Source: Methylobacterium sp. J-030
Lineage (GTDB): Bacteria > Pseudomonadota > Alphaproteobacteria > Rhizobiales > Beijerinckiaceae
DNA: 58,725 nucleotides
Assembly: GCF_022829545.1 (NCBI RefSeq)
Contig: NZ_JAKSYM010000270.1
Span: 1 to 58,725, forward strand
Reading direction: 5' to 3'
Below, in pieces: positions 42,698 to 52,229 of this stretch (within the stretch, counting starts at the first letter, position 1; each line of letters opens with the position of its first letter). The position numbers and the translations under genes were made by a program. The notes under the pieces are model-generated. The model saw only the letters and a program-made list of their open reading frames with translations, was not told the origin of the DNA and ran no database searches.

Positions 42698-42910
42698 ATG
42701 CCACGACCGTTTGAGCCCTACGCCGACGCGCTCCGGACCGCCCGCGAGATCGTGCGCGAACAGGCGGGGGCCGTGGCGGAGGCGGCCGTTCAGGCGAACG
42801 CACACGCCTACGACGAGGCCTGCAATGGCCTCGTCGTGCGGATCGCACAAGCCATCGTCGATGCCGGCGAGGTCGCCGTCGGGTATCGCCGGGACCACGA
42901 GGCCGCCTGA
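42698..42910 (+). CDS. Small hypothetical protein
   Basis: A 70-residue unrecognised soluble protein, mostly helical and Ala-rich, with one Cys. The ATG at 42698 has GGAG nine bases upstream, which is why it is preferred over codons further upstream. It sits alone between two minus-strand genes and ends five bases before the uvrB stop. Confidence 0.45.
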   Translation: MPRPFEPYADALRTAREIVREQAGAVAEAAVQANAHAYDEACNGLVVRIAQAIVDAGEVAVGYRRDHEAA

Positions 42911-42915
42911 GGCGA

Positions 42916-45678
42916 TCACCCGCGCTTGCGACCGCCCCCGCCCTTGTACTTGGGCTTCTGCCCGCCGAGTCCCTGCGTCGAACGCGGCTTCGGCCGCTCC
43001 TGCCAGGCCGGCGCGGCGCCACCCACCGGCAATTCCCGGTCCGTCCCGGGGCCCATATTGTCGAGGTCGGGCTTGGCGATGCGGCTGCCCCCCGCCCCGC
43101 GCGGCGGCTTCCGGCCGAACTTGCCGGCCTCGCGCTCCACGTCACCCTGGCGCGCCATCGGGTCGTCCGAGACCAGCAGCTCGGTCGCCTGAAGCCGCTT
43201 CAGCTCGTCGCGCAGGCGCGCCGCCTCCTCGAAGTCGAGATCGGCGGCGGCCGACCGCATCCGCTTCTCGAGATCCGCCAGCACGGCCTTGAGGTTGTGG
43301 CCCACCGTGATCGCGTCCTTGGCGAGCCCGGTATCGACCTGGACGTGGTCGCGCTCGAACACGCTGCTCAGGATGTCGGCGATGCCGCGCTTCACGCTCT
43401 GCGGCGTGATCCCGTGCTCCTCGTTGTAGGCGAGCTGCTTGACGCGCCGCCGCTCGGTCTCCGCCATCGCCCGCTCCATCGAGCCGGTGATATTGTCCGC
43501 GTACAGGATGCAGCGTGCATCCGCATTGCGGGCCGCGCGGCCGATCGTCTGGATCAGCGAGGTCTCGGAGCGGAGGAAACCCTCCTTGTCGGCGTCGAGG
43601 ATCGCCACCAGGGCGCATTCCGGGATGTCGAGACCCTCGCGCAGCAGGTTGATGCCGATCAGCACGTCGAAGGCGCCGAGGCGCAGGTCGCGGATGATCT
43701 CGATCCGCTCCAGCGTGTCGATGTCGGAGTGCATGTAGCGCACCCGCACGCCGTTCTCGTGCAGGTACTCGGTCAGGTCCTCGGCCATGCGCTTGGTCAG
43801 CGTGGTCACGAGGGTCCGGTAGCCGGCCTGGGCCACCTCCCGGACCTCGCCCAGCAGATCGTCCACCTGGCTCCGGGCGGGGCGGATCTCGATCACCGGA
43901 TCGACGAGGCCGGTCGGGCGGATCACCTGCTCGGCGAAGACGCCGCCGGTCTGCTCCATCTCCCACTTGCCGGGTGTGGCCGAGACGTGGACGGTCATGG
44001 GCCGCATCGCGTCCCATTCCTCGAAGCGCAGCGGCCGGTTGTCGAGGCAGGAGGGCAGCCGGAAGCCGTATTCGGCCAGCGTCGCCTTGCGGCGGAAGTC
44101 GCCCCGGTACATGCCGCCGATCTGCGGCACGGTGACGTGGCTCTCGTCGGCGAAGACGAGGGCGTTGTCGGGCAGATATTCGAACAGCGTCGGCGGCGGC
44201 TCGCCCGGCTTCCGGCCGGTGAGATAGCGCGAATAATTCTCGATGCCGTTGCAGGCGCCGGTGGCCTCGATCATCTCGATGTCGAAGGTGCAGCGCTGGT
44301 CGATCCGCTGGGCCTCGATCAGCCGGCCCATCTTGGTGAGCTCCTCGATTCGGGCGTTCAACTCGCTCTTGATGCCCTTAATCGCCTGCTGCAGCGTTGG
44401 GCGGGGCGTCACGTAGTGCGAATTCGCGTAGACCTTCACGAACTTCAGCTCGGAGATGGTCTTGCCGGTGAGCGGGTCGAACTCGACGATGCTCTCGACC
44501 TCGTCGCCGAACAGGCCGATCCGCCAGCCGCGATCCTCCAGGTGGGCGGGCCACAGCTCGATCGAATCGCCGCGCACCCGGAAGGTGCCGCGGGCGAAGT
44601 CGGACTGGATCCGCTTGTACTGGAGCGCCACGAGGTCGGCGATGAGCTGGCGCTGCTCGATCCGCTCACCGAGCGAGACCGTGAACGACATCGCCGTGTA
44701 GGTCTCGACCGAACCGATACCGTAGATGCACGAGACCGAGGCGACGATGATCACGTCGTCGCGCTCCAGGAGGGCGCGGGTGGCCGAGTGGCGCATCCGG
44801 TCGATCTGCTCGTTGATCGAAGACTCCTTCTCTATGAACGTGTCGGAGCGCGGGACATATGCCTCGGGCTGGTAATAATCGTAATAAGATACAAAATATT
44901 CGACCGCATTGTCAGGGAAGAACGTTTTGAACTCGCCGTAGAGCTGCGCGGCCAGGGTCTTGTTGGGCGCGAGGATCAGGGCCGGGCGCTGCGTCTCCTC
45001 GATGATCTTGGCCATCGTGAACGTCTTGCCCGAGCCGGTGACGCCGAGCAGCACCTGATCGCGCTCATGGGCCTGTACGCCGGAGACCAGCTCGGCGATG
45101 GCGGTGGGCTGATCGCCGGCCGGCTGGAACTCGGATTTCAGCGTGAACCTGACGCCGCCCTCGGACTTCTTCGGGCGCTCCGGGCGGTGCGGAACCCAGG
45201 TTTGGCCGTCCTTGAACAGCGGGTTGCCCTCGGTCAGCAGCCGCTCCAGCGCCGTGACCGTCGCCGAGGCGCCGCCGTCGCCACCGGGATCGGGCAGGTC
45301 GGCGCCCTCCGGGACCGGTCCGTCTTCGGGCGGGGTCAGGCCGAGGGCCTGGGCCAGGCGCGGGTCGACATCCGCGGCGTCGCCCAGCGCGTACCCGGCC
45401 TGCGGCGCCTCCGCGAAGCCGTCGCGGGCGATCTCCGCACGACGCGCGGCGGCTGGCGTGGTCCCGCCTTTGCCGTCGCGCCCCTTGGGCTTGCCCGGAC
45501 GAGCCGGTGCCTTTGCCGGCGGCTCGGGCGGCGCTTCGATCGGCGCCGGCCTGGTGCGGTTGAGCGCCGGGTTCAACAACGCGGCGAGATAGGTATCGAG
45601 CGGCTTCAGCTCGGGCTTCGACGCCTTGGCGGACGTGGCCGACACGGACGCGGCGCGCGATTTCTTCGGAGCGGGCAT
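42916..45678 (-). CDS. uvrB: Excinuclease ABC subunit B (UvrB)
   Basis: A 920-residue nucleotide excision repair helicase-like subunit. The UvrB core begins near residue 177 ([17 protein letters not shown]); Walker A is GVTGSGKT (212-219); the beta-hairpin follows [15 protein letters not shown] (266-280). DESHVTVPQ, the motif V/VI region [10 protein letters not shown] and [10 protein letters not shown], and the C-terminal UVR motif ([21 protein letters not shown]) are present. The 175-residue N-terminal extension is Pro/Ala/Lys-rich and unusual in length compared with E. coli (673 aa). Codons around the hairpin end in A/T far more than elsewhere. Confidence 0.96.
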   Translation of the reverse strand: MPAPKKSRAASVSATSAKASKPELKPLDTYLAALLNPALNRTRPAPIEAPPEPPAKAPARPGKPKGRDGKGGTTPAAARRAEIARDGFAEAPQAGYALGDAADVDPRLAQALGLTPPEDGPVPEGADLPDPGGDGGASATVTALERLLTEGNPLFKDGQTWVPHRPERPKKSEGGVRFTLKSEFQPAGDQPTAIAELVSGVQAHERDQVLLGVTGSGKTFTMAKIIEETQRPALILAPNKTLAAQLYGEFKTFFPDNAVEYFVSYYDYYQPEAYVPRSDTFIEKESSINEQIDRMRHSATRALLERDDVIIVASVSCIYGIGSVETYTAMSFTVSLGERIEQRQLIADLVALQYKRIQSDFARGTFRVRGDSIELWPAHLEDRGWRIGLFGDEVESIVEFDPLTGKTISELKFVKVYANSHYVTPRPTLQQAIKGIKSELNARIEELTKMGRLIEAQRIDQRCTFDIEMIEATGACNGIENYSRYLTGRKPGEPPPTLFEYLPDNALVFADESHVTVPQIGGMYRGDFRRKATLAEYGFRLPSCLDNRPLRFEEWDAMRPMTVHVSATPGKWEMEQTGGVFAEQVIRPTGLVDPVIEIRPARSQVDDLLGEVREVAQAGYRTLVTTLTKRMAEDLTEYLHENGVRVRYMHSDIDTLERIEIIRDLRLGAFDVLIGINLLREGLDIPECALVAILDADKEGFLRSETSLIQTIGRAARNADARCILYADNITGSMERAMAETERRRVKQLAYNEEHGITPQSVKRGIADILSSVFERDHVQVDTGLAKDAITVGHNLKAVLADLEKRMRSAAADLDFEEAARLRDELKRLQATELLVSDDPMARQGDVEREAGKFGRKPPRGAGGSRIAKPDLDNMGPGTDRELPVGGAAPAWQERPKPRSTQGLGGQKPKYKGGGGRKRG

Positions 45679-45914
45679 GCACCCAATATGGGCCGCCCGG
45701 TCGCCGCGAGAAACCCTGTCGCGCGGGGAGTTTTGCCGTATCGCACCGGCAACCGAAGGGGCGTCACGCCGCGCTCGTCCCGGGCCAACGATGAAGTGAA
45801 TACAACTTTTAAGCAGATTTCGCGTTGATCCTGACGAGGTGTGCCAATCACCGGCCAGGAAAACCGGCCGTCCTACCACCTGAAACGGCTTGCGACGGAT
45901 CGTCCGGGCCGTTA

Positions 45915-45929
45915 CTTTGCGCCGCAAAG
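45915..45929. promoter_or_regulatory. Perfect palindrome, candidate operator
   Basis: CTTTGCGCCGCAAAG is a 15-base palindrome (7-base arms around a central C), 26 bases before the ATG of the membrane-protein gene. The second gene of this pair encodes a winged-helix regulator, which makes autoregulation through this site likely but unproven. Confidence 0.55.
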
Positions 45930-45955
45930 CATAGGCGGCCCGGAGCTTGAGGCGG

Positions 45956-46573
45956 ATGCAGGATCTGGACAAGGCCTTGGCCGACATCGTGGCGATCCGC
46001 TCGCAGATCGCCCGGGACACGGCGTTCCGCGGCGTGGGGGCGGCGACGGTGGCGGGCACCGGGTGCCTCGCGCTGGCCTGCGCGACGGGCCAAGCCCTGT
46101 GGCTCGGCGATCCGGCGGCGCGGACCGGCCTGTTCTTCGGCCTCTGGATCGCGGCCGCGCTGGCGGCCTTCGCGATGATCGGCATCGAGGCGGTGCGGCG
46201 GACGCGCCGCCTGCATTCCGGCCTCGCGGACGCCATGGTGTGGAACGCCATCGAGGTGTTCCTGCCGGCCGCAGGCGCGGGGGCCTGCCTCGCGCTGGTG
46301 ATCGCCCGGTTCGCGCCCCAGGAGGTCTGGATGCTGCCGGGCCTCTGGCAGGTTCTGGTCGGCCTGGGCCTGTTCGCCTCGGCGCGGATCCTGCCTCGGG
46401 GCGTCCAGGGCGTCGGCGCGTGGTATCTGCTCGCCGGGCTCGGCGTGCTCGCCTTCTCGGCGGAGACCCGGCTCCTCTCGCCCTGGGCCATGGGCCTGCC
46501 CTTCCTGGTCGGCCAGACCTGGCTGGCTGCGATCATCCACCGCGGCGCCCGGGCCTTCGATGACGGCCTCTGA
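45956..46573 (+). CDS. Multi-pass membrane protein, unknown function
   Basis: A 205-residue protein with about six hydrophobic segments, starting with a soluble head [21 protein letters not shown] (described by its start). No family name is certain; such membrane proteins often precede a winged-helix regulator gene in proteobacteria. The ATG at 45956 follows GGAGCTTGAGGCGG, and an in-frame upstream start adds three residues. Its end overlaps the regulator gene by 14 bases. A sensory or regulatory partner role is inferred. Confidence 0.65.
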   Translation: MQDLDKALADIVAIRSQIARDTAFRGVGAATVAGTGCLALACATGQALWLGDPAARTGLFFGLWIAAALAAFAMIGIEAVRRTRRLHSGLADAMVWNAIEVFLPAAGAGACLALVIARFAPQEVWMLPGLWQVLVGLGLFASARILPRGVQGVGAWYLLAGLGVLAFSAETRLLSPWAMGLPFLVGQTWLAAIIHRGARAFDDGL

Positions 46574-46949
46574 TCGCGACGACGGCCGCTTCTCCTACGA
46601 GGGGCTGGACCGGATCATCCACGAGCGGGCGCGGCTCTCCGTGCTGACCTCCCTGGTGGCTCACCCGAAGGGGTTGCCCTTCCCGGATCTCAAGCGCCTG
46701 TGCGGATTGACCGACGGCAACCTGAGCCGCCATCTCGCGGTTCTCAGCGAGGCGGATTTCGTGACCCTTGAGAAAAGATTCGCGCAGAACCGTCCGCAGA
46801 CCGTGTGCCGGCTGACCGCGAGCGGGCGCCAGCGCTTCATCGGCTATCTCGGCGTCCTGGAGCAGGTCGTCCGGGACGCCGCGGAGGCCGCCGCATCCGG
46901 TCCGGAATCGGGCCGGCGCGGCCTCGATCCGGCCACGAAACCGGCCTGA
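46560..46949 (+). CDS. Winged-helix transcriptional regulator
   Basis: A 129-residue DNA-binding regulator of the HTH_27/PadR-MarR-like winged-helix type. The helix-turn-helix is [22 protein letters not shown] (helix three contains GNLSRHL), followed by the wing [25 protein letters not shown] and a C-terminal helix for dimerisation. It overlaps the membrane-protein gene, so both are translated from one message. The candidate operator is the palindrome at 45915-45929. Effector unknown. Confidence 0.85.
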   Translation: MTASDRDDGRFSYEGLDRIIHERARLSVLTSLVAHPKGLPFPDLKRLCGLTDGNLSRHLAVLSEADFVTLEKRFAQNRPQTVCRLTASGRQRFIGYLGVLEQVVRDAAEAAASGPESGRRGLDPATKPA

Positions 46950-47026
46950 GACCGTTAGATCGTCCCGAGACTGTTAACGCCGCCCCGATAAACTTCAGCG
47001 ATACGCACTGGCCGGGAGACTTTACG

Positions 47027-47752
47027 ATGCGAAGTGAGGCGGCGCCGAAGGCCCTGCACGCCGCGATCATCATGGACGGCAACGGGCGCTGGGCGACGCA
47101 GCGCGGGCTGCCGCGGCTCGCCGGGCATCACCGCGGCGTCGAGGCGATCCGGCGGACCGCCGAGGCCTGCCCGGATCTCGGCATCGGCACGCTGACCCTC
47201 TACGCCTTCTCGGCCGACAATTGGCAGCGCCCGGCCGAGGAGGTCGGCGGCCTGATGCGGCTCCTGCGCTCCTACCTGCGCAACGAGACCCAGCGGCTGG
47301 CCCGCACCGGCACGCGGCTCAGCGTCGTCGGCCGCCGCGACCGGCTCCCGGAGGGCATCCCGGCGGCGATCACGGCGGCGGAGTCCGCCACCGCTGCGGG
47401 CAGCCGCCTGCACCTGCGGATCTGCGTCGACTATTCTGCCCGGGACGCGATCATCGCGGCGGCGCAGCGCCTCCAGAGTGACGCGGCGGTGACGCGCGAG
47501 GATTTCGGGGCGCTGGTGGCCGGCCCGATGCACGGCTCGCCGGTCGAGGTCGACCTGCTGATCCGCACGGGGGGCGAGCAGCGCCTGTCGGACTTCCTGC
47601 TCTGGGAGGCGGCCTATGCCGAGCTGCACTTCACCGAGCGGATGTGGCCCGATTTCGGCCCCGACGACCTCGCCGCGGCCACGGCGGAGTTCCAGCGCCG
47701 GGAACGCCGGTTCGGCGGCCTGAAGACGGCGGCCGTCCCCGCGGCGGCCTGA
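47027..47752 (+). CDS. uppS: Isoprenyl transferase (UppS family)
   Basis: A 241-residue cis-prenyltransferase of the undecaprenyl diphosphate synthase family, making the lipid carrier of cell-wall and surface polysaccharide. The active site is MDGNGRWA (D17, N19, R21), then HRRGVEAIR-type GHHRGVEAIR, TLYAFSADNWQRP, and RTGGEQRLSDFLLWEAAYAEL with the second catalytic Arg region. GGGAGA precedes the ATG at 47027. The coaBC gene follows by 44 bases. Confidence 0.93.
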   Translation: MRSEAAPKALHAAIIMDGNGRWATQRGLPRLAGHHRGVEAIRRTAEACPDLGIGTLTLYAFSADNWQRPAEEVGGLMRLLRSYLRNETQRLARTGTRLSVVGRRDRLPEGIPAAITAAESATAAGSRLHLRICVDYSARDAIIAAAQRLQSDAAVTREDFGALVAGPMHGSPVEVDLLIRTGGEQRLSDFLLWEAAYAELHFTERMWPDFGPDDLAAATAEFQRRERRFGGLKTAAVPAAA

Positions 47753-47796
47753 GGGGCGCTTGACGCGCGCGCCTCGGCGCGCAGAGGGTTTCCGGC

Positions 47797-49017
47797 ATGA
47801 ACGAGACCCTCGCCGGCCGCCGTGTCCTCCTCGTCATCGGCGGGGGCATCGCGGCCTACAAGGCCCTCGACCTAATCCGGCGCCTGCGCGAGCGGGGCGC
47901 CAGCGTCTGCCCGGTCCTGACCGCGGGGGCGCAGGAATTCGTCACGCCGCTCGCCGCCGCGGCGCTGGCCGGCGAGCGCGCCCATACCGACCTGTTCGAC
48001 CGCGCCAGCGAGGCCGAGATCGGCCACATCAGGCTCGCCCGGCAGGCCGATGCCGTCGTGGTGGCGCCCGCCACCGCCAACCTGATGGCCCGGATGGCGG
48101 GTGGCCACGCGGCCGACCTCGCCACCACCATCCTGCTGGCCACCGCCCTGCCGATCCTGATCGCGCCGGCCATGAACGTGCAGATGTGGGCTCACCCGGC
48201 GACCCGCCGGAACCGCGCGACGCTGGAGGGCGACGGCGTCCGCATCGTCGGCCCCAATGCCGGCCGGATGGCGGAGCCCGAGACCGGCCCCGGCCGGATG
48301 GCCGAGCCCCACGAGATCGCCGACGCCCTGGAGGCGATGCTGGGCCTCGGCGCCGGCCGACCCCTCGCGGGACGGCGGGTGCTGGTGACCTCCGGCCCGA
48401 CCCACGAGCCGATCGACCCGGTGCGCTACATCGCCAACCGCTCCTCCGGCCGCCAGGGCCACGCGATCGCGGAGGCCGCCGCCCGGGCCGGTGCCGCCGT
48501 GACGCTGGTCGCCGGGCCGGTGGCGATCCCGGACCCGCGGGGCGTCACCGTCATCCGGGTGGAGACCGCCCGGGAGATGCTGGCCGCCGTCGAGGCTGCG
48601 CTGCCGGCCGACATCGCGATCTTCGCCGCCGCGGTGGCGGATTGGCGGCCCGAGCACGAGGCCGGCGCCAAGAAGATCAAGAAGGACGGCACCGGCCCGG
48701 CGCCGCTGATCCTCGCCGAGAACCCCGACATCCTCGCCACGATCGCCCACCGGACGACGGGGCGCCCGCCCCTGGTGGTCGGCTTCGCGGCGGAGACCGA
48801 CACGGTGCTGGATCATGCCCGGGCCAAGATCGCCCGCAAGGGCTGCGACCTGATCGTGGCCAACGACGTCTCGGCGGCGGGGGGCGTGATGGGCGGGGCC
48901 GAGAACGCGGTACACCTGATCCACCGGGACGGTGCGGTGGATTCCTGGCCGCGGCTCGGGAAGGACGAGGTCGCCCGGCGGCTGGTGGTGCATCTCGCGG
49001 CGATGCTCGACGGATAA
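47797..49017 (+). CDS. coaBC: Bifunctional phosphopantothenate-cysteine ligase/decarboxylase CoaBC
   Basis: A 406-residue flavoprotein of CoA synthesis: CoaC decarboxylates phosphopantothenoylcysteine (residues 1-185), CoaB forms it (about 190-406). CoaC residues visible: H77, PAMNVQMW (124-131) with N127. The clamp motif that in E. coli is MACGExGxGRM, with Cys158, reads MAEPETGPGRM here (158-168): Glu160 replaces the Cys, and the offset of two agrees with H77/H75 and N127/N125. The CoaB part has SGPTHEPIDPVR and AAVADWRP, and ends NDVSAAGGVMGG. Lineage-wide loss or an alternate clamp cannot be excluded. Confidence 0.94.
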   Translation: MNETLAGRRVLLVIGGGIAAYKALDLIRRLRERGASVCPVLTAGAQEFVTPLAAAALAGERAHTDLFDRASEAEIGHIRLARQADAVVVAPATANLMARMAGGHAADLATTILLATALPILIAPAMNVQMWAHPATRRNRATLEGDGVRIVGPNAGRMAEPETGPGRMAEPHEIADALEAMLGLGAGRPLAGRRVLVTSGPTHEPIDPVRYIANRSSGRQGHAIAEAAARAGAAVTLVAGPVAIPDPRGVTVIRVETAREMLAAVEAALPADIAIFAAAVADWRPEHEAGAKKIKKDGTGPAPLILAENPDILATIAHRTTGRPPLVVGFAAETDTVLDHARAKIARKGCDLIVANDVSAAGGVMGGAENAVHLIHRDGAVDSWPRLGKDEVARRLVVHLAAMLDG

Positions 49018-49546
49018 GGCCGGACAAGCGGCTCGATGCACCTCCGTCGAGGTGTCGCGGACCCGCACTGACCGCCGAAGACATCGGCGCCTCGCGGCGA
49101 TCGGTAGCGCGGACGCGCGTCGTCGCCCCAGCGCCATCCACCGCCAGGACCACGGGTATAACGTCGCCGGTGGCCGGTCATCGCTCTCGCGCTGCCACGA
49201 TATCGACGCGGCGAATCACGACCGGCGAAACGGCGATGCGCGTGCATCCATCCGATCACGACGGACGCCTATTTGATGGCTACATTTCAATCCCCGCCAA
49301 TTACATTTCAATTCATCATAGAAATGCGGCGATAAAATTTAGGAAATCGTCTTCGCGTTCCATCGGCATGAGTTTATATTATTTATTATCCGATAAGAGA
49401 TTATACAACTATCTTTGGATGCATATTTTCTTGCAATATAATGAAACGATCGTCGAATTTGTTGCAAATCATTGTTAAAAGATCTTCTTGACATACGTTT
49501 GTTCGCATAAATACACCGAAAGGGGTATTTTTAAGGCATTGGGATC
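49018..49546. other. Intergenic region with an AT-rich patch
   Basis: A 529-base gap after coaBC. The first about 240 bases have normal composition. From about 49265 to 49540 the DNA is strongly AT-rich, unlike anything else here. It contains a perfect TATAAT at 49437-49442 and a perfect TTGACA at 49488-49493. The patch holds an open frame of about 80 codons (49236-49478), but it has no domain and no strong ribosome site, so it is not called. Confidence 0.6.
49488..49493 (+). promoter_or_regulatory. TTGACA -35 box upstream of the porin pseudogene
   Basis: A consensus TTGACA lies 53 bases before the remnant porin ATG. A matching -10 is only weak (TAAATA/ATACAC region), so the promoter call is partial. 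Together with TATAAT at 49437 it makes this patch promoter-like. Confidence 0.35.
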
Positions 49547-50168
49547 ATGTGTTGCTTCATACTATCTAAAATACGTTTCAGTATTTGCCGTGAATTGTCG
49601 ATAAGCGCATTCCTGTTGGCTGTGGGGCAAAGTTTCGCGCAACCTCCTCAGGTGTCCGAGACTGGTCAATCACCGAATCTCCCGGATCCGGCTGCGCCGG
49701 AGCGAATACCCCTTGCCCGCCCTTCGACGCCCGCCCCTGAGACCCGCCCCGCCGCCGGTTCGGCGGATACGCCGAGCTTGAAGCCGTATTTCGGGATCCT
49801 CGGGAACATGGACGGCGCGCGCGACTCCCTCTGGGAGCACGGCGTCCTGTTGAACCTCGATGACGTGTACGAGGCGGCCACCAACGTCGCCGGCGGCGTC
49901 CGAGGGCCGCCCGAACGACTGGATTGGGTTCGGCGTCGGCCAGACGCTGCCGAACCTCCGATCGGTTCATGCCGTCGCGATGGGCAATCTCGTCTCGGGC
50001 ACGACGCGACGAATGCCCACGCAAGAGCGCTTCCTCGAAGCGTTCTATCGTATCGACGTTGCCGACGACATTGTTGTTCGTCCAAATATTCAATACATAA
50101 CCCGGCGCGGAAGCCCGGAGATCAAGCCCGACGTGGTTGTGTTCGGCGTCAGGTCGCTGATCACGTTC
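49547..50168 (+). pseudogene. OprB-family carbohydrate porin remnant
   Basis: Two pieces of a carbohydrate-selective porin OprB are joined with most of the barrel missing. The first piece (49547-about 49905) has a signal peptide-like start, a Pro-rich linker and the N-terminal block GNMDGARDSLWEHGVLLN with YEAATNVAGGVRG. The second piece, in a different frame, runs from about 49910 as NDWIGFGVGQT, then RFLEAFYRIDVADDIVVRPN and PDVVVFGVRSLITF, which is the usual porin end. No stop follows that end in frame. A deletion of roughly 300 residues with a frame change explains this. Confidence 0.75.
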
Positions 50169-50394
50169 TCGATATACGTCCCGGTGCCCGCGATGACCCA
50201 AACGGTCCTTCGCGCGAACGACGCGTCGCCAGCCGGCTTCGTCGTCCGCCGGGCACTGCGCACGCGAGACGAGCCTGTCGGAACGGCCAGGGCGGTCTGC
50301 CGGCGCGGCCGTTCCCTCCCTGGCCTCGACCGGCGGGAGCCGCTAGAAGGCGCGCGACGGCCGGCGCGCACGGCGCCGGTTCCAGGGAGAAACC

Positions 50395-50823
50395 ATGCCT
50401 CGCCTGACCCTGATCGCCGGAGCCGCGTTGATCGCCATGACCACTGCAATGAGCACTGCCGCCACCGCAGAGACCGTCACGCTGCCCTCCGGGCTGAAGT
50501 ATCAGGACGAGGTTGTCGGGACCGGGCCGGAGCCGAAGCCGGGCCAGCAGGTCACGGTCCAGTACACCGGCTGGCTCGATGAGGGCGGCAAGAAGGGCAA
50601 GAAGTTCGATTCCTCCCGCGATCGCAACCAGCCCTTCTCGTTCCCGCTGGGCGCCGGACAGGTGATCAAGGGCTGGGACGAGGGCGTCGCCACCATGAAG
50701 ACCGGCGGCAAGCGCACCCTGATCATCCCGCCCCAGCTCGGCTACGGCGCCCGGGGGGCCGGCGGCGTCATCCCGCCGAACGCCACCCTGATCTTCGACG
50801 TCGAGCTCCTCGGCGCCAAGTAA
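50395..50823 (+). CDS. FKBP-type peptidyl-prolyl isomerase
   Basis: A 142-residue exported FKBP isomerase. A signal peptide (residues 1-25, ending TAATAE) precedes the FKBP domain, with [40 protein letters not shown] and [21 protein letters not shown], covering the active-site aromatic and hydrophobic residues. The insert GGKKGKK precedes FDSS. It folds periplasmic proteins. It ends 35 bases before jetA, so the two may share a transcript. Confidence 0.92.
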   Translation: MPRLTLIAGAALIAMTTAMSTAATAETVTLPSGLKYQDEVVGTGPEPKPGQQVTVQYTGWLDEGGKKGKKFDSSRDRNQPFSFPLGAGQVIKGWDEGVATMKTGGKRTLIIPPQLGYGARGAGGVIPPNATLIFDVELLGAK

Positions 50824-50858
50824 ACGCACGGCTGCACGGCGGCGGAAGTCCCGAGAGA

Positions 50859-52229
50859 ATGCTGTTCGCGCAGCTGCCCGACGAGCTGTTCAAGCCGCTG
50901 GCCGCCCCGAGCCGCGGCTTCAACGCCGCCCTTCTGCTGCACCTGCACCGGCGCGTCCTCGGGGCCGAGCCGGTGCGCAAGGCCGAACTCCTCGCCGAGA
51001 TCGGCGACTTCGCGGCAGGCTGGAGCGATCCGGAGGTCAGCGGCGACGAGCCGATCTCGGCCGACCCCGCGGAGCGGCGCAATGCCCTCTACCGGCGCCT
51101 CCTCGACACCGGCTGGCTGATCGAGCGCCGTGAGCGCTACGTGCCGGTGGTGGAGTTCGATCCGGAGGCGCGGCTCCTCCTCGAAGAGCTGTCCCGCCTC
51201 GAGCGGGGCGAGACCCGCTCGTATGGCGGCGCCGTGCTGGAGGTGCTGGGCGGCCTGGAGAGCGCCCTCTCGGATCCCGGCAGCCGGTCCGAGGCCCTGT
51301 CCAACGCCGCCCGGGCCTCCGCCGCCTTCCTGGCCCATGTGCGCGGCCTCGCGGCCGGGATGCGCAAGGTCGAGGAGCGGATCCTGCGCGAGCCCGACCG
51401 GGCCAAGACCTTCCGGCTGTTCTTCGAGGATTTCGTCGAGCGCCACCTGATCAGCGACTACCGGACGCTGCACACGCGCTTCAACCCGTTCCGCTTCCGC
51501 GCCAGCGTGGTGCGGGAGGCCGGCCGGGCTTTGCGCGACGCCCTCACGGTTCGGGCGCTCGCCGAGGGCCTGATCCGCGAGGGCCGCAGTCCCGATCTCG
51601 ACGCCGCCCAGCGAGCCGTGCGCGGGGACCTCGCCCAGATCCTGTCGGTCTTCGAGGGGCTCGACAACCACCTCGACGCGGTCGACGCCGTCGTGGCGCG
51701 GCTGGAGCGCCGGATCGCCGCGGCGCTTCACGTCATGGACCGGCCGGACCCCGGCGGCGTCGAGCGGACCGCCGCCCTGCTGCGCGCGGTCGGCGGCGCC
51801 GAGATAGCCCCCGACGTGCCGGCCGACGTTGCGCTGCTGCGCCCGCCGATCGGCCAGGGGCATCTCCAGACGCCGCGGGCCCGCAAGGCCGTGATCGACC
51901 TGGAGCCCCTGCCCGACATCGCGGAGGATCCCGTGATCGACGCCTTCGCGGCCGCCAAGGCGGCGTTCCGCCGTCGCACCACCGTGACTCCCGAGGGCAT
52001 GACGGCCTTCGTGGAGGCCCGGCTCGGCACGGCGATGCGGCTGCGCGGGTCCGAGATCGCGATCACGACTGTGGACGACTTCATCGTGTTCCAGCGCCTG
52101 CGCGAGATCGACGTGCTGTTCGACGCCAGGCTCGGCGCGCGCTACGCCGTCACCCGCCTGCCGGAGCGCGTGGCCAACGGCTGGCTCGACTGCCCGGATT
52201 TCCTGCTGGAGCGGCGTCCCGGTGCTTGA
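50859..52229 (+). CDS. jetA: Wadjet/Mks kleisin-like subunit JetA (MksF)
   Basis: A 456-residue protein resembling the JetA/MksF family (DUF5716), the kleisin-like subunit of Wadjet/MksBEF SMC complexes. The start FAQLPDELFKPLAAPSRGFNA and the helical RNALYRRLLDTGWLIERRER winged-helix region, then the long helical middle RLFFEDFVERHLISDYRTLH, are family-like; the C-terminal winged helix contains ITTVDDFIVFQRLREID. The next gene (jetB) overlaps its end by eight bases. GAGAG precedes the ATG. Wadjet defends against plasmids; the JetA/B/C part alone resembles chromosomal MksBEF condensins. Confidence 0.82.
   Translation: MLFAQLPDELFKPLAAPSRGFNAALLLHLHRRVLGAEPVRKAELLAEIGDFAAGWSDPEVSGDEPISADPAERRNALYRRLLDTGWLIERRERYVPVVEFDPEARLLLEELSRLERGETRSYGGAVLEVLGGLESALSDPGSRSEALSNAARASAAFLAHVRGLAAGMRKVEERILREPDRAKTFRLFFEDFVERHLISDYRTLHTRFNPFRFRASVVREAGRALRDALTVRALAEGLIREGRSPDLDAAQRAVRGDLAQILSVFEGLDNHLDAVDAVVARLERRIAAALHVMDRPDPGGVERTAALLRAVGGAEIAPDVPADVALLRPPIGQGHLQTPRARKAVIDLEPLPDIAEDPVIDAFAAAKAAFRRRTTVTPEGMTAFVEARLGTAMRLRGSEIAITTVDDFIVFQRLREIDVLFDARLGARYAVTRLPERVANGWLDCPDFLLERRPGA

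Noticed and set aside
45679..45955. SOS box for uvrB
   Set aside because: No GTTC-N7-GTTC or GAAC-N7-GAAC was found upstream of uvrB; SOS control cannot be supported.
49236..49478. About 80-codon open frame across the AT-rich patch
   Set aside because: No ribosome site, no recognisable domain and compositional change inside the frame; it is probably chance.
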